Positions 17,101 to 24,370 of a stretch of 33,825 nt of DNA are shown piece by piece (positions within the stretch are counted from its first letter, which is position 1; each line of letters opens with the position of its first letter). Below the pieces are notes generated by a model. It did not search any database. It saw nothing but the letters and a program-made list of their open reading frames with translations, and had not been told where the DNA came from. This DNA comes from a virus. Both the position numbers and the translations under genes were made by a program. Location of the stretch: positions 1 to 33,825 of the IMG/VR virus record IMGVR_UViG_3300025138_000169; one strand, 5' to 3'.

Positions 17101-17961
17101 ATAATAACTAGATTAGCTAGTTATGGTATAGATCAAAAGACTGCAAGGTTAATTGCTGATATGCCATATGAAGAATTAGATGGTTTATTAATGCCAAATG
17201 CTAATCAATGGATTAGTAAAAATGGTGGACAACAAGCATCAAGAAAATTTAGACAAGCTTTATATGCAGATGTAAATAGAACTATTATTACTCCTACACC
17301 TACAGATCAATTAAATTTAATGCATGGTGTATTTAGAGTTAATGATGAAGCATATGCAAAACTATATGATAATAGTATGGGTAGATTTTTTGGATTTCAA
17401 AAAACTACAAGAGGTGGAAAGTTTAGTAATTCATTTATGGGATTACCATTTCAATTCTTTTCTTGGGCTATTGCCGCAAATAGAAAATTATTAATATCAG
17501 GATTACAAGGTAGAGAATTACAAGTTATGGGTGGTGTTGCCGCTATGATTAGTATGGGTATGATGGGAGATTACTTTAAGAATCCTAGATACTGGGTACA
17601 AAAACCATTAGAAGAAAAAATTATTAGAGGTGTAGAACTATCAGGTATTGCAGGTATATTTACTGATGCAAACTTTATGTTAGAAACTGTATCAGGTGGT
17701 ATGTTTGATGAAGCTGTTGGTATAAGACCTATGCTTGGACAAGATTTAAGATTTGGCGATCCTAATGTAGCCAATGCTGTTGGAGAATTTATTGGAGCTG
17801 GTCCATCTATACCTGCTGATTTATTATATGCGTTTATGACAGATCAAGATTATGATGAGAAAGCCGCAACTATAAGGAGAATAATTCCCTTGAACACTTT
17901 ATGGATATGGGATAGAAAGTTTAAAGACATTTACAACTGGGGCGTTGAAAAAATAAGATAA
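14182..17961 (+). CDS. Internal virion protein, T7 gp16-like
   Basis: At 1259 aa this is the largest product and the last of the internal-core set. Two small-residue-rich hydrophobic stretches stand out: GIMPALVAGLGDPINLIPIP at about 133-152 and AMYIGGAFLLGGLFSGALG at about 194-212. They may insert in the inner membrane when the ejection tunnel forms. Later parts are helical and charged, ending PLNTLWIWDRKFKDIYNWGV. T7 gp16 carries an N-terminal lytic transglycosylase. I see no SLT-type motif here, so cell-wall opening may rely on another protein. The length is close to T7 gp16 (1318 aa). Confidence 0.8.
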   Translation: MANPNDKSGNQTYINQEREEDLTVFQNINAQYTPSPHNVGRQFEFDSGFWSDVSDEWNLSWVGQLKDTYVHDNGYTSGGIDKDYDPFNPDNLAGYEQYAGKFVDVINKDHHDFLKQKIDRNLMKRERLESSERGIMPALVAGLGDPINLIPIPFVKGISFGHKFVKGGLMSAGLVGATEPIRRANDPTASNQETAMYIGGAFLLGGLFSGALGKTITRKTITEKGGINKISDNYFESHAKTEGRNTWENGWSYKVGDDAYNTGVEVSNTNSFTGKKYNPVVFQGVKSGNKLVVDETYLRNLYTQGKHLVSDIAGANPLPRKMFRTPDDYINFRMKKEIFSRLYTKRNKGEKLIDYENRLNDDVLNDIIKINSAPRTTDTNKLLEFVEGWTNYGTVMKAFKDPHYARKMQELGGDFATAMRGNKEGVPTANSVIMDSFTKWYSGLRTTLQSIDDEFVAHRVGNGNSRKILDMNLQKGGIRAKDAMNNFTRKFVNGRNQEVDPNALSMQQFYNKVSEAIVDDKVFDDVGLNPQVKIAATKARKFFAEYEAEATKLHMFASQGSYKRMMEIKAGSISQIDELLSNKALNTFQITRLNKLKSRLQNEYRTLKGEFDEMAESISPPYEQGRNFMPRYWMRDKIMANQEAFKKILRRHFVANPIIRKKGKEVELSTNPEAIDKRVDDAFDKIMDNEANHMDGEGIAGWGFDKNRKQWRAGTKSLMSRTLDIPNRDVIEFIETDINFIMRQYTTKMSHAIELTRQFGDRHLDDFLTQTEVRLITKELRKEKDNLKIDKVLNAFEDEKDKILGTLNTEDPASFNKRTAAFLRDWASLAFMGKVIFSALVDAARPVMVNGFSKTFKPIIGDFTTNLGAYSKALEQVKYFAPAMEVTLGSSRKRFIEDGGQVGLGKGWLSKKFDRFLGQPLNKAQGPFYFANLLTPWTQMWKQYQGVISSHRLIEDSLKIAKGSFKDKKEADFIITRLASYGIDQKTARLIADMPYEELDGLLMPNANQWISKNGGQQASRKFRQALYADVNRTIITPTPTDQLNLMHGVFRVNDEAYAKLYDNSMGRFFGFQKTTRGGKFSNSFMGLPFQFFSWAIAANRKLLISGLQGRELQVMGGVAAMISMGMMGDYFKNPRYWVQKPLEEKIIRGVELSGIAGIFTDANFMLETVSGGMFDEAVGIRPMLGQDLRFGDPNVANAVGEFIGAGPSIPADLLYAFMTDQDYDEKAATIRRIIPLNTLWIWDRKFKDIYNWGVEKIR

Positions 17962-17965
17962 GAAT

Positions 17966-19882
17966 ATGACAATAGTAAGTAACAAAAATACACCTAGAAA
18001 TACATATACAGCTAGTGCAAATCAAACTAGCTTTGCTATTAGTTTTGAATTTTACCAAATAGCAGATGTTAAAGTCTATAAGAATGGTACATTATTAACT
18101 TATAATGCTACTCCATCAGGAGCATCACAATATAGTATTACAGGTACAGCTTCAGCTTCAGATAATGCATATGAATTTGGATCAGGTGGATCAATTACAC
18201 TTGGAGCAGGTGCTTCAGTTAATGACATTATAGTTATTATTAGAGATATATCTGTAGAAAGAACAACAGACTTTCCTAACTCAGGTGCATTTGATATTAC
18301 AAGTTTAAATACACAACTAGATACATTAACTTCTATTGTTGCAGATGTTAAAACACAAACAGATAGATCAGTTAAATTATTAGATACTGATACTGTTTCT
18401 GCTACAGTTACATTACCAGCTAAGGCAACTAGACAATCTAAATTAATGGGATTTGATGCTAATGGTAATATTGAAACTACAGTATCATCTGCTGGATTAA
18501 CAACTATTGCAGGACTATCTACAGAAATACAAGCCCTTGGTGCAATATCTAGTAATATTACAAGTGTTGCTGGAAATGCTAGTAATATAAATACTGTTGC
18601 TGGATTAAATTCACAAATTACAAGTTTAAGTGCTATATCATCTGATATTTCAACTCTTGCTGGTTTTAATAGTTCTGATATTTCTACAGTAGCAGGAGAT
18701 ATTGCTAAGGTAGTAACTGCCGCAAATGATTTAAATGAATCTACTTCTGAAATAGAAGTAGTAGCAGGTGCAATTACTAATATAGATGCAATAGGTGGTG
18801 CAATTACTAATATTAATAACATTGGTCCAAATATTGCTAGTGTAAATACTGTTGCATCAAATATTGCAGGAGTTAATTCTTTTGGAGAAAGATATAGAGT
18901 TCAAGCAGGAGTTCCAAGTAGTTCATTAAATGTTGGCGACTTGAATTTTGATACGACAGCTAATGAATTAAAAGTTTATAAATCTTCAGGATGGGCGGCG
19001 GCTGGTTCTACAGTTAATGGTACATCCCAACGATATGTTTATAATATTACAGGCACACCAACAACTTTAACAGGTGCATCAGGTACAGGTTATGCAGAAG
19101 CATCAAGTCAAGTTCTTGCTTATGATGCTGGATTTGTAGATGTTTATCTTAATGGTGTTAAACAAATTTTAGGAACAGATGTAACTGCTACTTCAGGTAC
19201 TTCTTTAGTATTTGCAAGTGCTTTAGCAAATGGAGATGTAGTAGATGTTGTAGGTTTTGGTACATTCCAACTAGCTAATATATCTATAAAAGATTTAACA
19301 GATACACCTAATAGTTTTGGTACAGCAGGACAAGCCCTTGTTATGAACAATTCAGCAAATGGCTTAGTATTTTCAAATGCAAGTTCAGCAGAAGTATATG
19401 GATTTAAAAAATCATTTACAGCTTCAACTCTTAATAGAACAGTTACAGTAGCATCTGTAGGTGGTTCAAATAAATATTTTATAGATGGAGTACAACAAGA
19501 TACTTTAGAATTGTTAGAGGGTAATACATATATATTTGCTTATCCATCAGGACATCCATTTAAGTTTTCTACAACTTCTGATGGTACTCATGGTAGTGGA
19601 TCAGAATATACTACAGGAGTTACACATAATTCATCTACACAAGTTACTATAATAGTAGCAACAAACGCACCTACTTTATACTATTATTGCTCATCTCACT
19701 CAGGAATGGGTGGACAAGCAAATACACCAGTACCATCTAATAATACATTACAAGTACAAACAACAAATACAGGGGCAGATAATATAAGTGAATCAGATTA
19801 TGCTGGATTTAATGATGTTCTTTTTGCGGCATCAGGATTTAGCTGGTCTATAAGTAGTGGTAAATTAATAGCTACAATTTAG
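17966..19882 (+). CDS. Tail fibre protein with T7-type N-terminus and C-terminal cupredoxin-like domain
   Basis: The 638-aa protein starts with a T7 gp17-like anchoring domain (about 1-140: NTYTASANQTSFAISFEFYQ, DVKVYKNGTLLTY, ERTTDFPNSGAFD, LNTQLDTLTSIVADVKTQTD). A repetitive Ser/Asn/Ile-rich region follows (about 180-310, repeated ISSxISTVAG/NINTVAG units), probably a coiled-coil stalk. Then come beta domains with DVYLNGVKQ and a domain at about 490-595 that resembles a blue-copper fold: NKYFIDGVQ, EGNTYIFAYPSGHPFKFS and YYYCSSHSGMGG. H530, C575, H578 and M581 match type-1 copper ligands, with the amicyanin-like spacing C-x2-H-x2-M. It presumably recognises the host surface, and copper binding is unproven. 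Confidence 0.85.
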   Translation: MTIVSNKNTPRNTYTASANQTSFAISFEFYQIADVKVYKNGTLLTYNATPSGASQYSITGTASASDNAYEFGSGGSITLGAGASVNDIIVIIRDISVERTTDFPNSGAFDITSLNTQLDTLTSIVADVKTQTDRSVKLLDTDTVSATVTLPAKATRQSKLMGFDANGNIETTVSSAGLTTIAGLSTEIQALGAISSNITSVAGNASNINTVAGLNSQITSLSAISSDISTLAGFNSSDISTVAGDIAKVVTAANDLNESTSEIEVVAGAITNIDAIGGAITNINNIGPNIASVNTVASNIAGVNSFGERYRVQAGVPSSSLNVGDLNFDTTANELKVYKSSGWAAAGSTVNGTSQRYVYNITGTPTTLTGASGTGYAEASSQVLAYDAGFVDVYLNGVKQILGTDVTATSGTSLVFASALANGDVVDVVGFGTFQLANISIKDLTDTPNSFGTAGQALVMNNSANGLVFSNASSAEVYGFKKSFTASTLNRTVTVASVGGSNKYFIDGVQQDTLELLEGNTYIFAYPSGHPFKFSTTSDGTHGSGSEYTTGVTHNSSTQVTIIVATNAPTLYYYCSSHSGMGGQANTPVPSNNTLQVQTTNTGADNISESDYAGFNDVLFAASGFSWSISSGKLIATI

Positions 19883-19919
19883 GATTGCAAAATATAAAAA
19901 AGAAAGGTAAAAACAAATC

Positions 19920-20669
19920 ATGGCTACAGTAAATATTGGAAACATAAAATTTAATTGGAAAGGACCATGGTCTAATTCTACTACTTATGCAGTAGATGAT
20001 GTTGTAAGTCTTTCAGGATCAAGTTACATTTCTATACAAGCTGGTTCTAATCAGAACCCAGCATCAGCTTCAGCGTATTGGCAACAAATGAGTTCAGCAG
20101 GTACTAATGGTACTAATGGAGATACTTTTGGTCTAGCAAATAAAGAAATTGCATTTAAAACAAACGCAGGTGCTTTAGATGGTATAGCAATCGGTACAGC
20201 AGGACAGGCATTAAAAGTTAATTCTGGTGCAACTGGTTATGAGTTTGGTGCAGTAGCAGGTGGAAAAGTTTTACAAGTAGTGACTGCTTCAACTGAAACT
20301 AATGTAAGTACAACTTCAACATCTTATGTTCACTTAACAAATATTCCAACATTTAATATTACACCATCAGCAACTTCAAGTAAGATTTTACTTTTAGCAA
20401 ATTTTGGTGCTACAGAAATATCTGGCAATAATGGATATGTTTCAATTTTTAGAGGTAGTAATAATTTAGGAAATAGTACGGCAGGATTTGTACAAGTTCA
20501 ACATTCTTCTTCACATAGATTGCCTTTAGGTGGAGCAGTATATTTAGATAGTCCAAGTACAGCATCTCAAATTACTTATGATATTAGAATAAAAACCAGT
20601 AATGGAGATGGTTTTAATTTTGGAGAAGGTTGTTCAGTTAATTTAGTAGCAATGGAAATAGGAGCATAA
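19920..20669 (+). CDS. Fibre-associated protein with CBM5/12-like N-terminal module
   Basis: The 249-aa protein has an N-terminal module (about 13-60: WKGPWSNSTTYAVDDVVSLS, SYISIQAG, NPASASAYW) with the aromatic W..Y..D.V...Y...YW pattern of chitin-binding CBM5/12 domains. A short collagen-like GTNGTNGD segment follows. The C-terminal beta-rich domain (HLTNIPTFNITPSATSSKIL, then LLANFG) is of a kind frequent at fibre tips of marine phages. It follows the main fibre with an AAAGG ribosome-binding site. Its likely role is an accessory receptor-binding appendage recognising polysaccharide. Attachment to the virion is inferred from operon position. Confidence 0.72.
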   Translation: MATVNIGNIKFNWKGPWSNSTTYAVDDVVSLSGSSYISIQAGSNQNPASASAYWQQMSSAGTNGTNGDTFGLANKEIAFKTNAGALDGIAIGTAGQALKVNSGATGYEFGAVAGGKVLQVVTASTETNVSTTSTSYVHLTNIPTFNITPSATSSKILLLANFGATEISGNNGYVSIFRGSNNLGNSTAGFVQVQHSSSHRLPLGGAVYLDSPSTASQITYDIRIKTSNGDGFNFGEGCSVNLVAMEIGA

Positions 20670-20670
20670 T

Positions 20671-20952
20671 ATGGCAACAGCACAACAAATAACAACTGCT
20701 ATTTTAGCAATTAAATCTGATGCTCAATGTAGTGTTATAGGTAATGAAAGTGATAACATTGATAATATTATTTGGCATGATGATAACCCAACTAACATTT
20801 CTAAATCAGATATAGAAACTAAAATGGCTGAAATACAGACTGCTGAAGATAATGAAGTTCAAGCTAAAACAGATTTAAAAGCTAGTGCTAAAGCAAAGTT
20901 AATTGCAGGAGAAGCATTAACTGAAGATGAAGCTAACACAATAGTATTGTAA
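20671..20952 (+). CDS. Small fibre-region protein (93 aa), possible fibre assembly factor
   Basis: The 93-aa acidic helical protein begins MATAQQITTAILAIKSDAQC, contains IIWHDDNPTNISKSDIETKM, and ends AKAKLIAGEALTEDEANTIV followed by L. Small proteins of this type sit directly after fibre genes in marine phages and resemble fibre-assembly chaperones in size and position. It is separated by one base from the preceding stop. No catalytic motif is seen. Chaperone function is an inference from location only. Confidence 0.6.
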   Translation: MATAQQITTAILAIKSDAQCSVIGNESDNIDNIIWHDDNPTNISKSDIETKMAEIQTAEDNEVQAKTDLKASAKAKLIAGEALTEDEANTIVL

Positions 20953-20969
20953 ATGGATGGTTATGCAAT

Positions 20970-22241
20970 ATGACAAAAGCAAGGGATTTAGCTAATATAA
21001 TTACAGGTGGTTTTACAGCAGATGATATTCCAAATATTCCTGCAAGTAAAATAACTTCTGGTCAATTTGCAGATGCAAGAATAGCAGACTTATCAGCAAC
21101 TAAATTAACAGGTTCTATAGCAGACGCAAGAATACCTGCTAGTGCAGTATCACAACACGCAACATCTTTTGATGACAATAAAATTGTTAATGATATTTCT
21201 ACTTTAGCTATTAGACAAGCATCTAACGAAAACAAAGGTGCTTACAATACTAACTCAATGTTTGTTGATGTATTCCAAGACAGTTCTGGGATTGCTTCAC
21301 ACACTACTTCAGCAAGAAATGCAGATGAATATGTTTCTAGTATTTCTGGCTCACAATATACAAGACAAAATATAACTGGATTATCATCAGGCGGTGGAAA
21401 TATTGGTGGTTTAGTTAGTTCAAATAATTCTGAAGCAATAACAAAAACAAGAGATGAAGTTGCAGGTGGTACTACATCATCATCTGCCGCTAGTGCTTTC
21501 ATGTATACAACAGGTAGTTCTATTTCTGGATATGCAATCGCTGATTTAGGAGCAAGTTATTCTATCTCACAATTAATTATAGGTAAAAATAGAGGTCATG
21601 GAGATGCCAGAAGTATTAAATTTAACTATAGTACATCAGCATCTAATCCTTATTCAAGTGGTTCAAATGTTGATTTTACAAATGCAGTATCGTCTGTTTA
21701 TTCTTACAAAAATACTGCTGCAAATTTATCAAATTTTTCATCTTCAGGAACAGCAGACTGGGCGGCATTAGCTACAAATGGCGATGCTTCTGTTGTTAAA
21801 ATAAATGGCTTCACACCTTTTACTGCAAGATACATTTCTTATAAATTTGGAAGTGCAGATTTCCATGATGCTAATGCAGGTTGGTCGGAATTTGATATTT
21901 ATAAAAGTACGCTTGTTTCAAATGCAACTGGAAACTTTATATCCAATGTAATTACAGCTTCATCAAGTACATCTAAAATGGGTGCAATAATTACTTATGA
22001 AAACAATGCTGGAACTAACACTTTAAATACAGATATAGTTTTACAATTATCAGCAGACAATGGTTCTAATTTTACAACAGCTACACTAACTGCTATGCCA
22101 GACTTTGCTACTGGAATTAAGATGGCTAAAGTAAATGACTTAGCTGTTACAGCAGGAACACAATTAAAATATAAAATATCTTTTGCCAATCAATCTGGTT
22201 CTAAAGTAGCAAGGATAAGAGGAGTTAGTTTACAATACTAA
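20970..22241 (+). CDS. Second tail-fibre/appendage protein with discoidin-like domain
   Basis: The 423-aa protein begins MTKARDLANIITGGFTADDI. Short repeats of the type ASKITSGQFADARIADLSAT follow (about 24-60), as in phage tail-fibre repeat regions. A middle domain (about 180-310) shows YAIADLGASYSISQLIIGKN, followed by FTARYISYKFG and GWSEFDIYKS. That is the pattern of F5/8-type (discoidin) carbohydrate-binding folds. The C-terminus is a beta-rich tip (QLSADNGSNFTTATLTAMPD). It probably binds host surface glycans. It is the third adhesin-like gene in a row. Virion location is inferred. Confidence 0.72.
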   Translation: MTKARDLANIITGGFTADDIPNIPASKITSGQFADARIADLSATKLTGSIADARIPASAVSQHATSFDDNKIVNDISTLAIRQASNENKGAYNTNSMFVDVFQDSSGIASHTTSARNADEYVSSISGSQYTRQNITGLSSGGGNIGGLVSSNNSEAITKTRDEVAGGTTSSSAASAFMYTTGSSISGYAIADLGASYSISQLIIGKNRGHGDARSIKFNYSTSASNPYSSGSNVDFTNAVSSVYSYKNTAANLSNFSSSGTADWAALATNGDASVVKINGFTPFTARYISYKFGSADFHDANAGWSEFDIYKSTLVSNATGNFISNVITASSSTSKMGAIITYENNAGTNTLNTDIVLQLSADNGSNFTTATLTAMPDFATGIKMAKVNDLAVTAGTQLKYKISFANQSGSKVARIRGVSLQY

Positions 22242-22250
22242 TATTATGTT

Positions 22251-22478
22251 ATGGCAAGAGTTACAAAAAAAAGAACTACTGTCGAAAGCATAACACTTAA
22301 ACTTATTTCACAAAAGATAGATCATCTACATAAAGATGTAGAAACAAATCATAAAGATATAATAGCCCTTAAAGAACAAGTAGCTATGGGTAAAGGTGGA
22401 CTCAAAGTTATTTTTTGGCTAGGTGCTGTAGTAGGTGGAATACTAACAACATTAAAAATAACAAAAGATTATCTATGA
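22251..22478 (+). CDS. Small membrane protein, XhlA/holin-like (75 aa)
   Basis: The 75-aa protein has a basic N-terminus, a predicted coiled coil (residues 15-45, KLISQKIDHLHKDVETNHKD) and one C-terminal membrane segment (about 51-67, LKVIFWLGAVVGGILTT). This is the layout of XhlA-type proteins that help holins. It opens the lysis region, directly after the fibre genes. The stop overlaps the next ATG (ATGA). A role in lysis is inferred from topology and neighbours, and it could instead be a virion-associated membrane peptide. Confidence 0.62.
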   Translation: MARVTKKRTTVESITLKLISQKIDHLHKDVETNHKDIIALKEQVAMGKGGLKVIFWLGAVVGGILTTLKITKDYL

Positions 22479-22651
22479 GTGATTATGCATTACCATTTAC
22501 ATTCAAAATACAAGAATTAGATAATGGTTACTATGAAGTAACTGTAGTATGTACTGGTTTTCAAACTCCTAATGAAGCAGAAAATTATATTAATACATGG
22601 AATAATTTAGTTACTTTATTTCCATGGGAAGATACCCCAACAGTACACTAA
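22475..22651 (+). CDS. Small hypothetical protein in the lysis region (58 aa)
   Basis: The ATG at 22475 forms an ATGA overlap with the preceding stop and gives MSDYALPFTFKIQELDNGYY, then EVTVVCTGF and an acidic/aromatic tail. The frame is open further upstream (22415), but that extension would lie wholly within the previous gene and its sequence looks artificial. No membrane segment or known domain is visible. It is probably a compact soluble beta/alpha protein of unknown function. Confidence 0.6.
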   Translation: MSDYALPFTFKIQELDNGYYEVTVVCTGFQTPNEAENYINTWNNLVTLFPWEDTPTVH

Positions 22652-23028
22652 TGAAAGAACAACCAATAGCAATATCAGATAAAACAAAATTGAGTATGCC
22701 TATTGCTAATCTTATAGGTTTGGTAATGATAGTAGCTAGTGTTGTCTTTATGTACAGCTCAATAACACAGAAGATAACTTCTTTAGAAACATCAAGGCAT
22801 TTGTTTGAAAATGATCTATTAAAAAAATCATCACAGTTACCTACAGATCAAGAACAATATATGTTACTTGAACATTTAGCTACACAAGTAGAGTCAATAC
22901 AAGAAGAACTTGCTGAGAATAGGAATAATAATGTAAACCTAAATCGAGCAATGAAAGATATCGAAAAGATGCAAGTTGTGATAGAAGAAATGAAAGATAA
23001 AATTAGAAACAATGGGAATGGACACTAA
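22651..23028 (+). CDS. Single-pass membrane protein with coiled coil, spanin (Rz)-like
   Basis: I choose the ATG at 22651, which shares a base with the previous stop (TAATG), over 22624. The 125-aa product has one N-terminal membrane segment (about 16-37, MPIANLIGLVMIVASVVFMY) and then a long charged helical domain (SLETSRHLFENDLLKKSSQL, VESIQEELAENRNNN, MKDIEKMQVVIEEMKDKIRN). An N-in inner-membrane anchor with a periplasmic coiled coil is the topology of Rz-type i-spanins. The next genes are a small amphipathic protein and a short secreted candidate. Spanin function is inferred from topology, since spanins share little sequence. Confidence 0.6.
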   Translation: MKEQPIAISDKTKLSMPIANLIGLVMIVASVVFMYSSITQKITSLETSRHLFENDLLKKSSQLPTDQEQYMLLEHLATQVESIQEELAENRNNNVNLNRAMKDIEKMQVVIEEMKDKIRNNGNGH

Positions 23029-23150
23029 TGATAGACAGATGGATTAGTAATTTTTTTGGATGGCTTGATAATGTAATACAAAAGATTGATGATGTTTATA
23101 CATTTGATGTAGGTCAAGAACTTAAAAAAAAGAAAAAGAAAAAGAGATGA
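23028..23150 (+). CDS. Tiny amphipathic protein with poly-Lys tail (40 aa)
   Basis: A 40-aa frame starts in TAATG overlap with the previous stop and ends in ATGA overlap with the next gene, strong evidence that it is translated. It reads MIDRWISNFFGWLDNVIQKI, then DDVYTFDVGQEL, and ends with seven lysines and an arginine. The N-terminal 20 residues form an amphipathic Trp/Phe-rich helix and the tail is strongly cationic, a combination suited to membrane binding. A role in lysis is possible, and I know no family name. Confidence 0.6.
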   Translation: MIDRWISNFFGWLDNVIQKIDDVYTFDVGQELKKKKKKKR

Positions 23151-23374
23151 AAGTAGCAATAGTATTTGCTCTATTGATGTTTACACCAGCAGATTTAGAA
23201 AATCCAATGGAGTTTATGATAACTGATGGATTATCTAAATGCCTTAAACTAAAGCGTGAGGCAGTAAGAAATACAAATCCTGATAGAATCAAGTGGGTGT
23301 GTAAAGAAGTTAAAGCAGAAATAGAAATTGATTCAACAGGTAAATTACATATTAACAAACTAATAAAGGAGTAA
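23147..23374 (+). CDS. Small putative secreted protein in lysis cassette (75 aa)
   Basis: The 75-aa protein begins with a short hydrophobic segment (MKVAIVFALLMFTPADLENP), consistent with a weak signal peptide. A Lys/Glu-rich domain with two cysteines (C32, C52) follows, which could form a disulfide in the periplasm. It starts in ATGA overlap and ends four bases before the lysozyme start codon, with GGAG just upstream for that gene. No lipobox is evident, so an o-spanin identity is not supported. Function is unknown. Confidence 0.6.
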   Translation: MKVAIVFALLMFTPADLENPMEFMITDGLSKCLKLKREAVRNTNPDRIKWVCKEVKAEIEIDSTGKLHINKLIKE

Positions 23375-23378
23375 CAAT

Positions 23379-23801
23379 ATGTCTGATGCTTTAAAAGAAA
23401 GAATTAAAAAACATGAGGGATTTGTAAATGAAGTATATAAAGATTCCCTTGGAAAAAGAACAGTAGGATATGGACACCTATGTGTTGAAGATCATTGGGA
23501 AGATGGTAAAAAATATTCTGAAGAATTTTTAAGTGGTATCTTTAGTGAAGACTTCGCTAATGCTAATGGTTTAGCTTTAAAATTAATAGGAGATATTCCA
23601 TTAAAACAATCTGCTAAAGAAGTAATAACTGAAATGTGTTTTCAATTAGGATTTAAAGTTTCTCGTTTTACAAAAATGTGGGATGCTCTTAAAAAAGATG
23701 ACTATGCTACTGCCTCACTTGAAATGTTAGATTCAAACTGGTATAAACAAACACCTAAGAGATGTGAATCCTTAGCTAAAATAATGAAAGAGAGTTATTA
23801 A
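23379..23801 (+). CDS. Endolysin, T4-type lysozyme (glycoside hydrolase 24)
   Basis: The 140-aa protein is a muramidase cleaving the MurNAc-GlcNAc bond of peptidoglycan. Residues E13 (KKHEGF), D22 (VYKDS) and T28 (RTVGYGH) have the same spacing as the T4 lysozyme triad E11-D20-T26, and the GYGH motif is intact. The later motif FQLGFKVSRFTKMWDALK matches the family's helical lobe. No signal peptide is present, so holin-mediated release is expected, consistent with the 3TM-holin-like gene that follows directly. The length is slightly short for the family (T4 has 164 aa) but complete. AAAGGAG precedes the ATG. Confidence 0.93.
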   Translation: MSDALKERIKKHEGFVNEVYKDSLGKRTVGYGHLCVEDHWEDGKKYSEEFLSGIFSEDFANANGLALKLIGDIPLKQSAKEVITEMCFQLGFKVSRFTKMWDALKKDDYATASLEMLDSNWYKQTPKRCESLAKIMKESY

Positions 23802-24179
23802 ATGTGGTTTAGTGCAATCAAGTTAGCTTTAAATGCTGGTACTCATATCTATAAAAATAGACAAAAAACTAAAATGCTAATGTCTGATGCTCAAATGAAC
23901 CACGCAGAAAAAATGAGTTCAGGTCAATTAGAATACTCAGGCAAATTATTAGAAGCAAGACAAGCAGATTGGAAAGACGAATTTATTTTAATTTTACTGT
24001 CAATGCCAATCTTAATGTTAGGATTTTCTGTATGGTCAGATGATCCAACTCATATGGAAAAGATGAAATTATTTTTTGAGTATTTTTCTGATCTTCCATT
24101 TTGGTATCAATCAATTTTCGTGGGAGTAATTGCAAGTGTTTATGGTCTTAAAGCTACAGACTTGATTAAAAGGAAATAA
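23802..24179 (+). CDS. Holin, GTA/3TM-holin-like (125 aa)
   Basis: The 125-aa protein starts on the base after the lysozyme stop. It has an N-terminal amphipathic segment (MWFSAIKLALNAGTHIY), a charged linker, the motif DWKDEFILILLSMPILMLGF (membrane segment about 60-80), and a C-terminal segment WYQSIFVGVIASVYGLKATD. The WKDEF-hydrophobic-W pattern and C-terminal GVIASVYGLK are typical of the family called holin of 3TMs for gene-transfer-agent release. It would form inner-membrane lesions that release the endolysin. Two membrane segments are clear and the third is marginal. Confidence 0.82.
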   Translation: MWFSAIKLALNAGTHIYKNRQKTKMLMSDAQMNHAEKMSSGQLEYSGKLLEARQADWKDEFILILLSMPILMLGFSVWSDDPTHMEKMKLFFEYFSDLPFWYQSIFVGVIASVYGLKATDLIKRK

Positions 24180-24196
24180 TAATATAGGTACAAATT

Positions 24197-24370
24197 ATGG
24201 ACAAGATTAATATGATATTAGATGACATGAAAAGACACATCAAGAACGCATTTAAAGGGGGCTGGATTCACAATCATAACCTTAAATGTACATTGTGTTG
24301 GAAAAATTTAAAGCCCTCTGTATGGCTTTGTATCGTCTTCCTAGCGTTAATTCTAGGTTTGTTCCTATGA
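24197..24370 (+). CDS. Small C-terminally anchored membrane protein (57 aa)
   Basis: A 57-aa frame begins MDKINMILDDMKRHIKNAFK, has a middle with C31-x2-C34 and nearby histidines (HNHNLKCTLCW), and ends in a hydrophobic segment (SVWLCIVFLALILGLFL, 41-57). The stop is in ATGA overlap with the following gene, supporting translation. The topology is a tail anchor. A Cys/His cluster that could bind metal is visible but too short to name. It is probably part of the lysis or host-membrane set. Confidence 0.58.
   Translation: MDKINMILDDMKRHIKNAFKGGWIHNHNLKCTLCWKNLKPSVWLCIVFLALILGLFL

Noticed and set aside
18100-18822. A 240-codon antisense open frame across the fibre gene
   Set aside because: It lies opposite the repetitive Ser/Thr/Asn-rich stalk, whose codon pattern leaves the reverse strand open. 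It has no ribosome-binding site or recognisable motif and conflicts with a well-supported fibre.
24286-24366. Upstream extension of the 78-aa secreted protein
   Set aside because: It would be wholly inside the 57-aa gene in another frame. The ATGA overlap at 24367 is the better start and gives a hydrophobic N-terminus.
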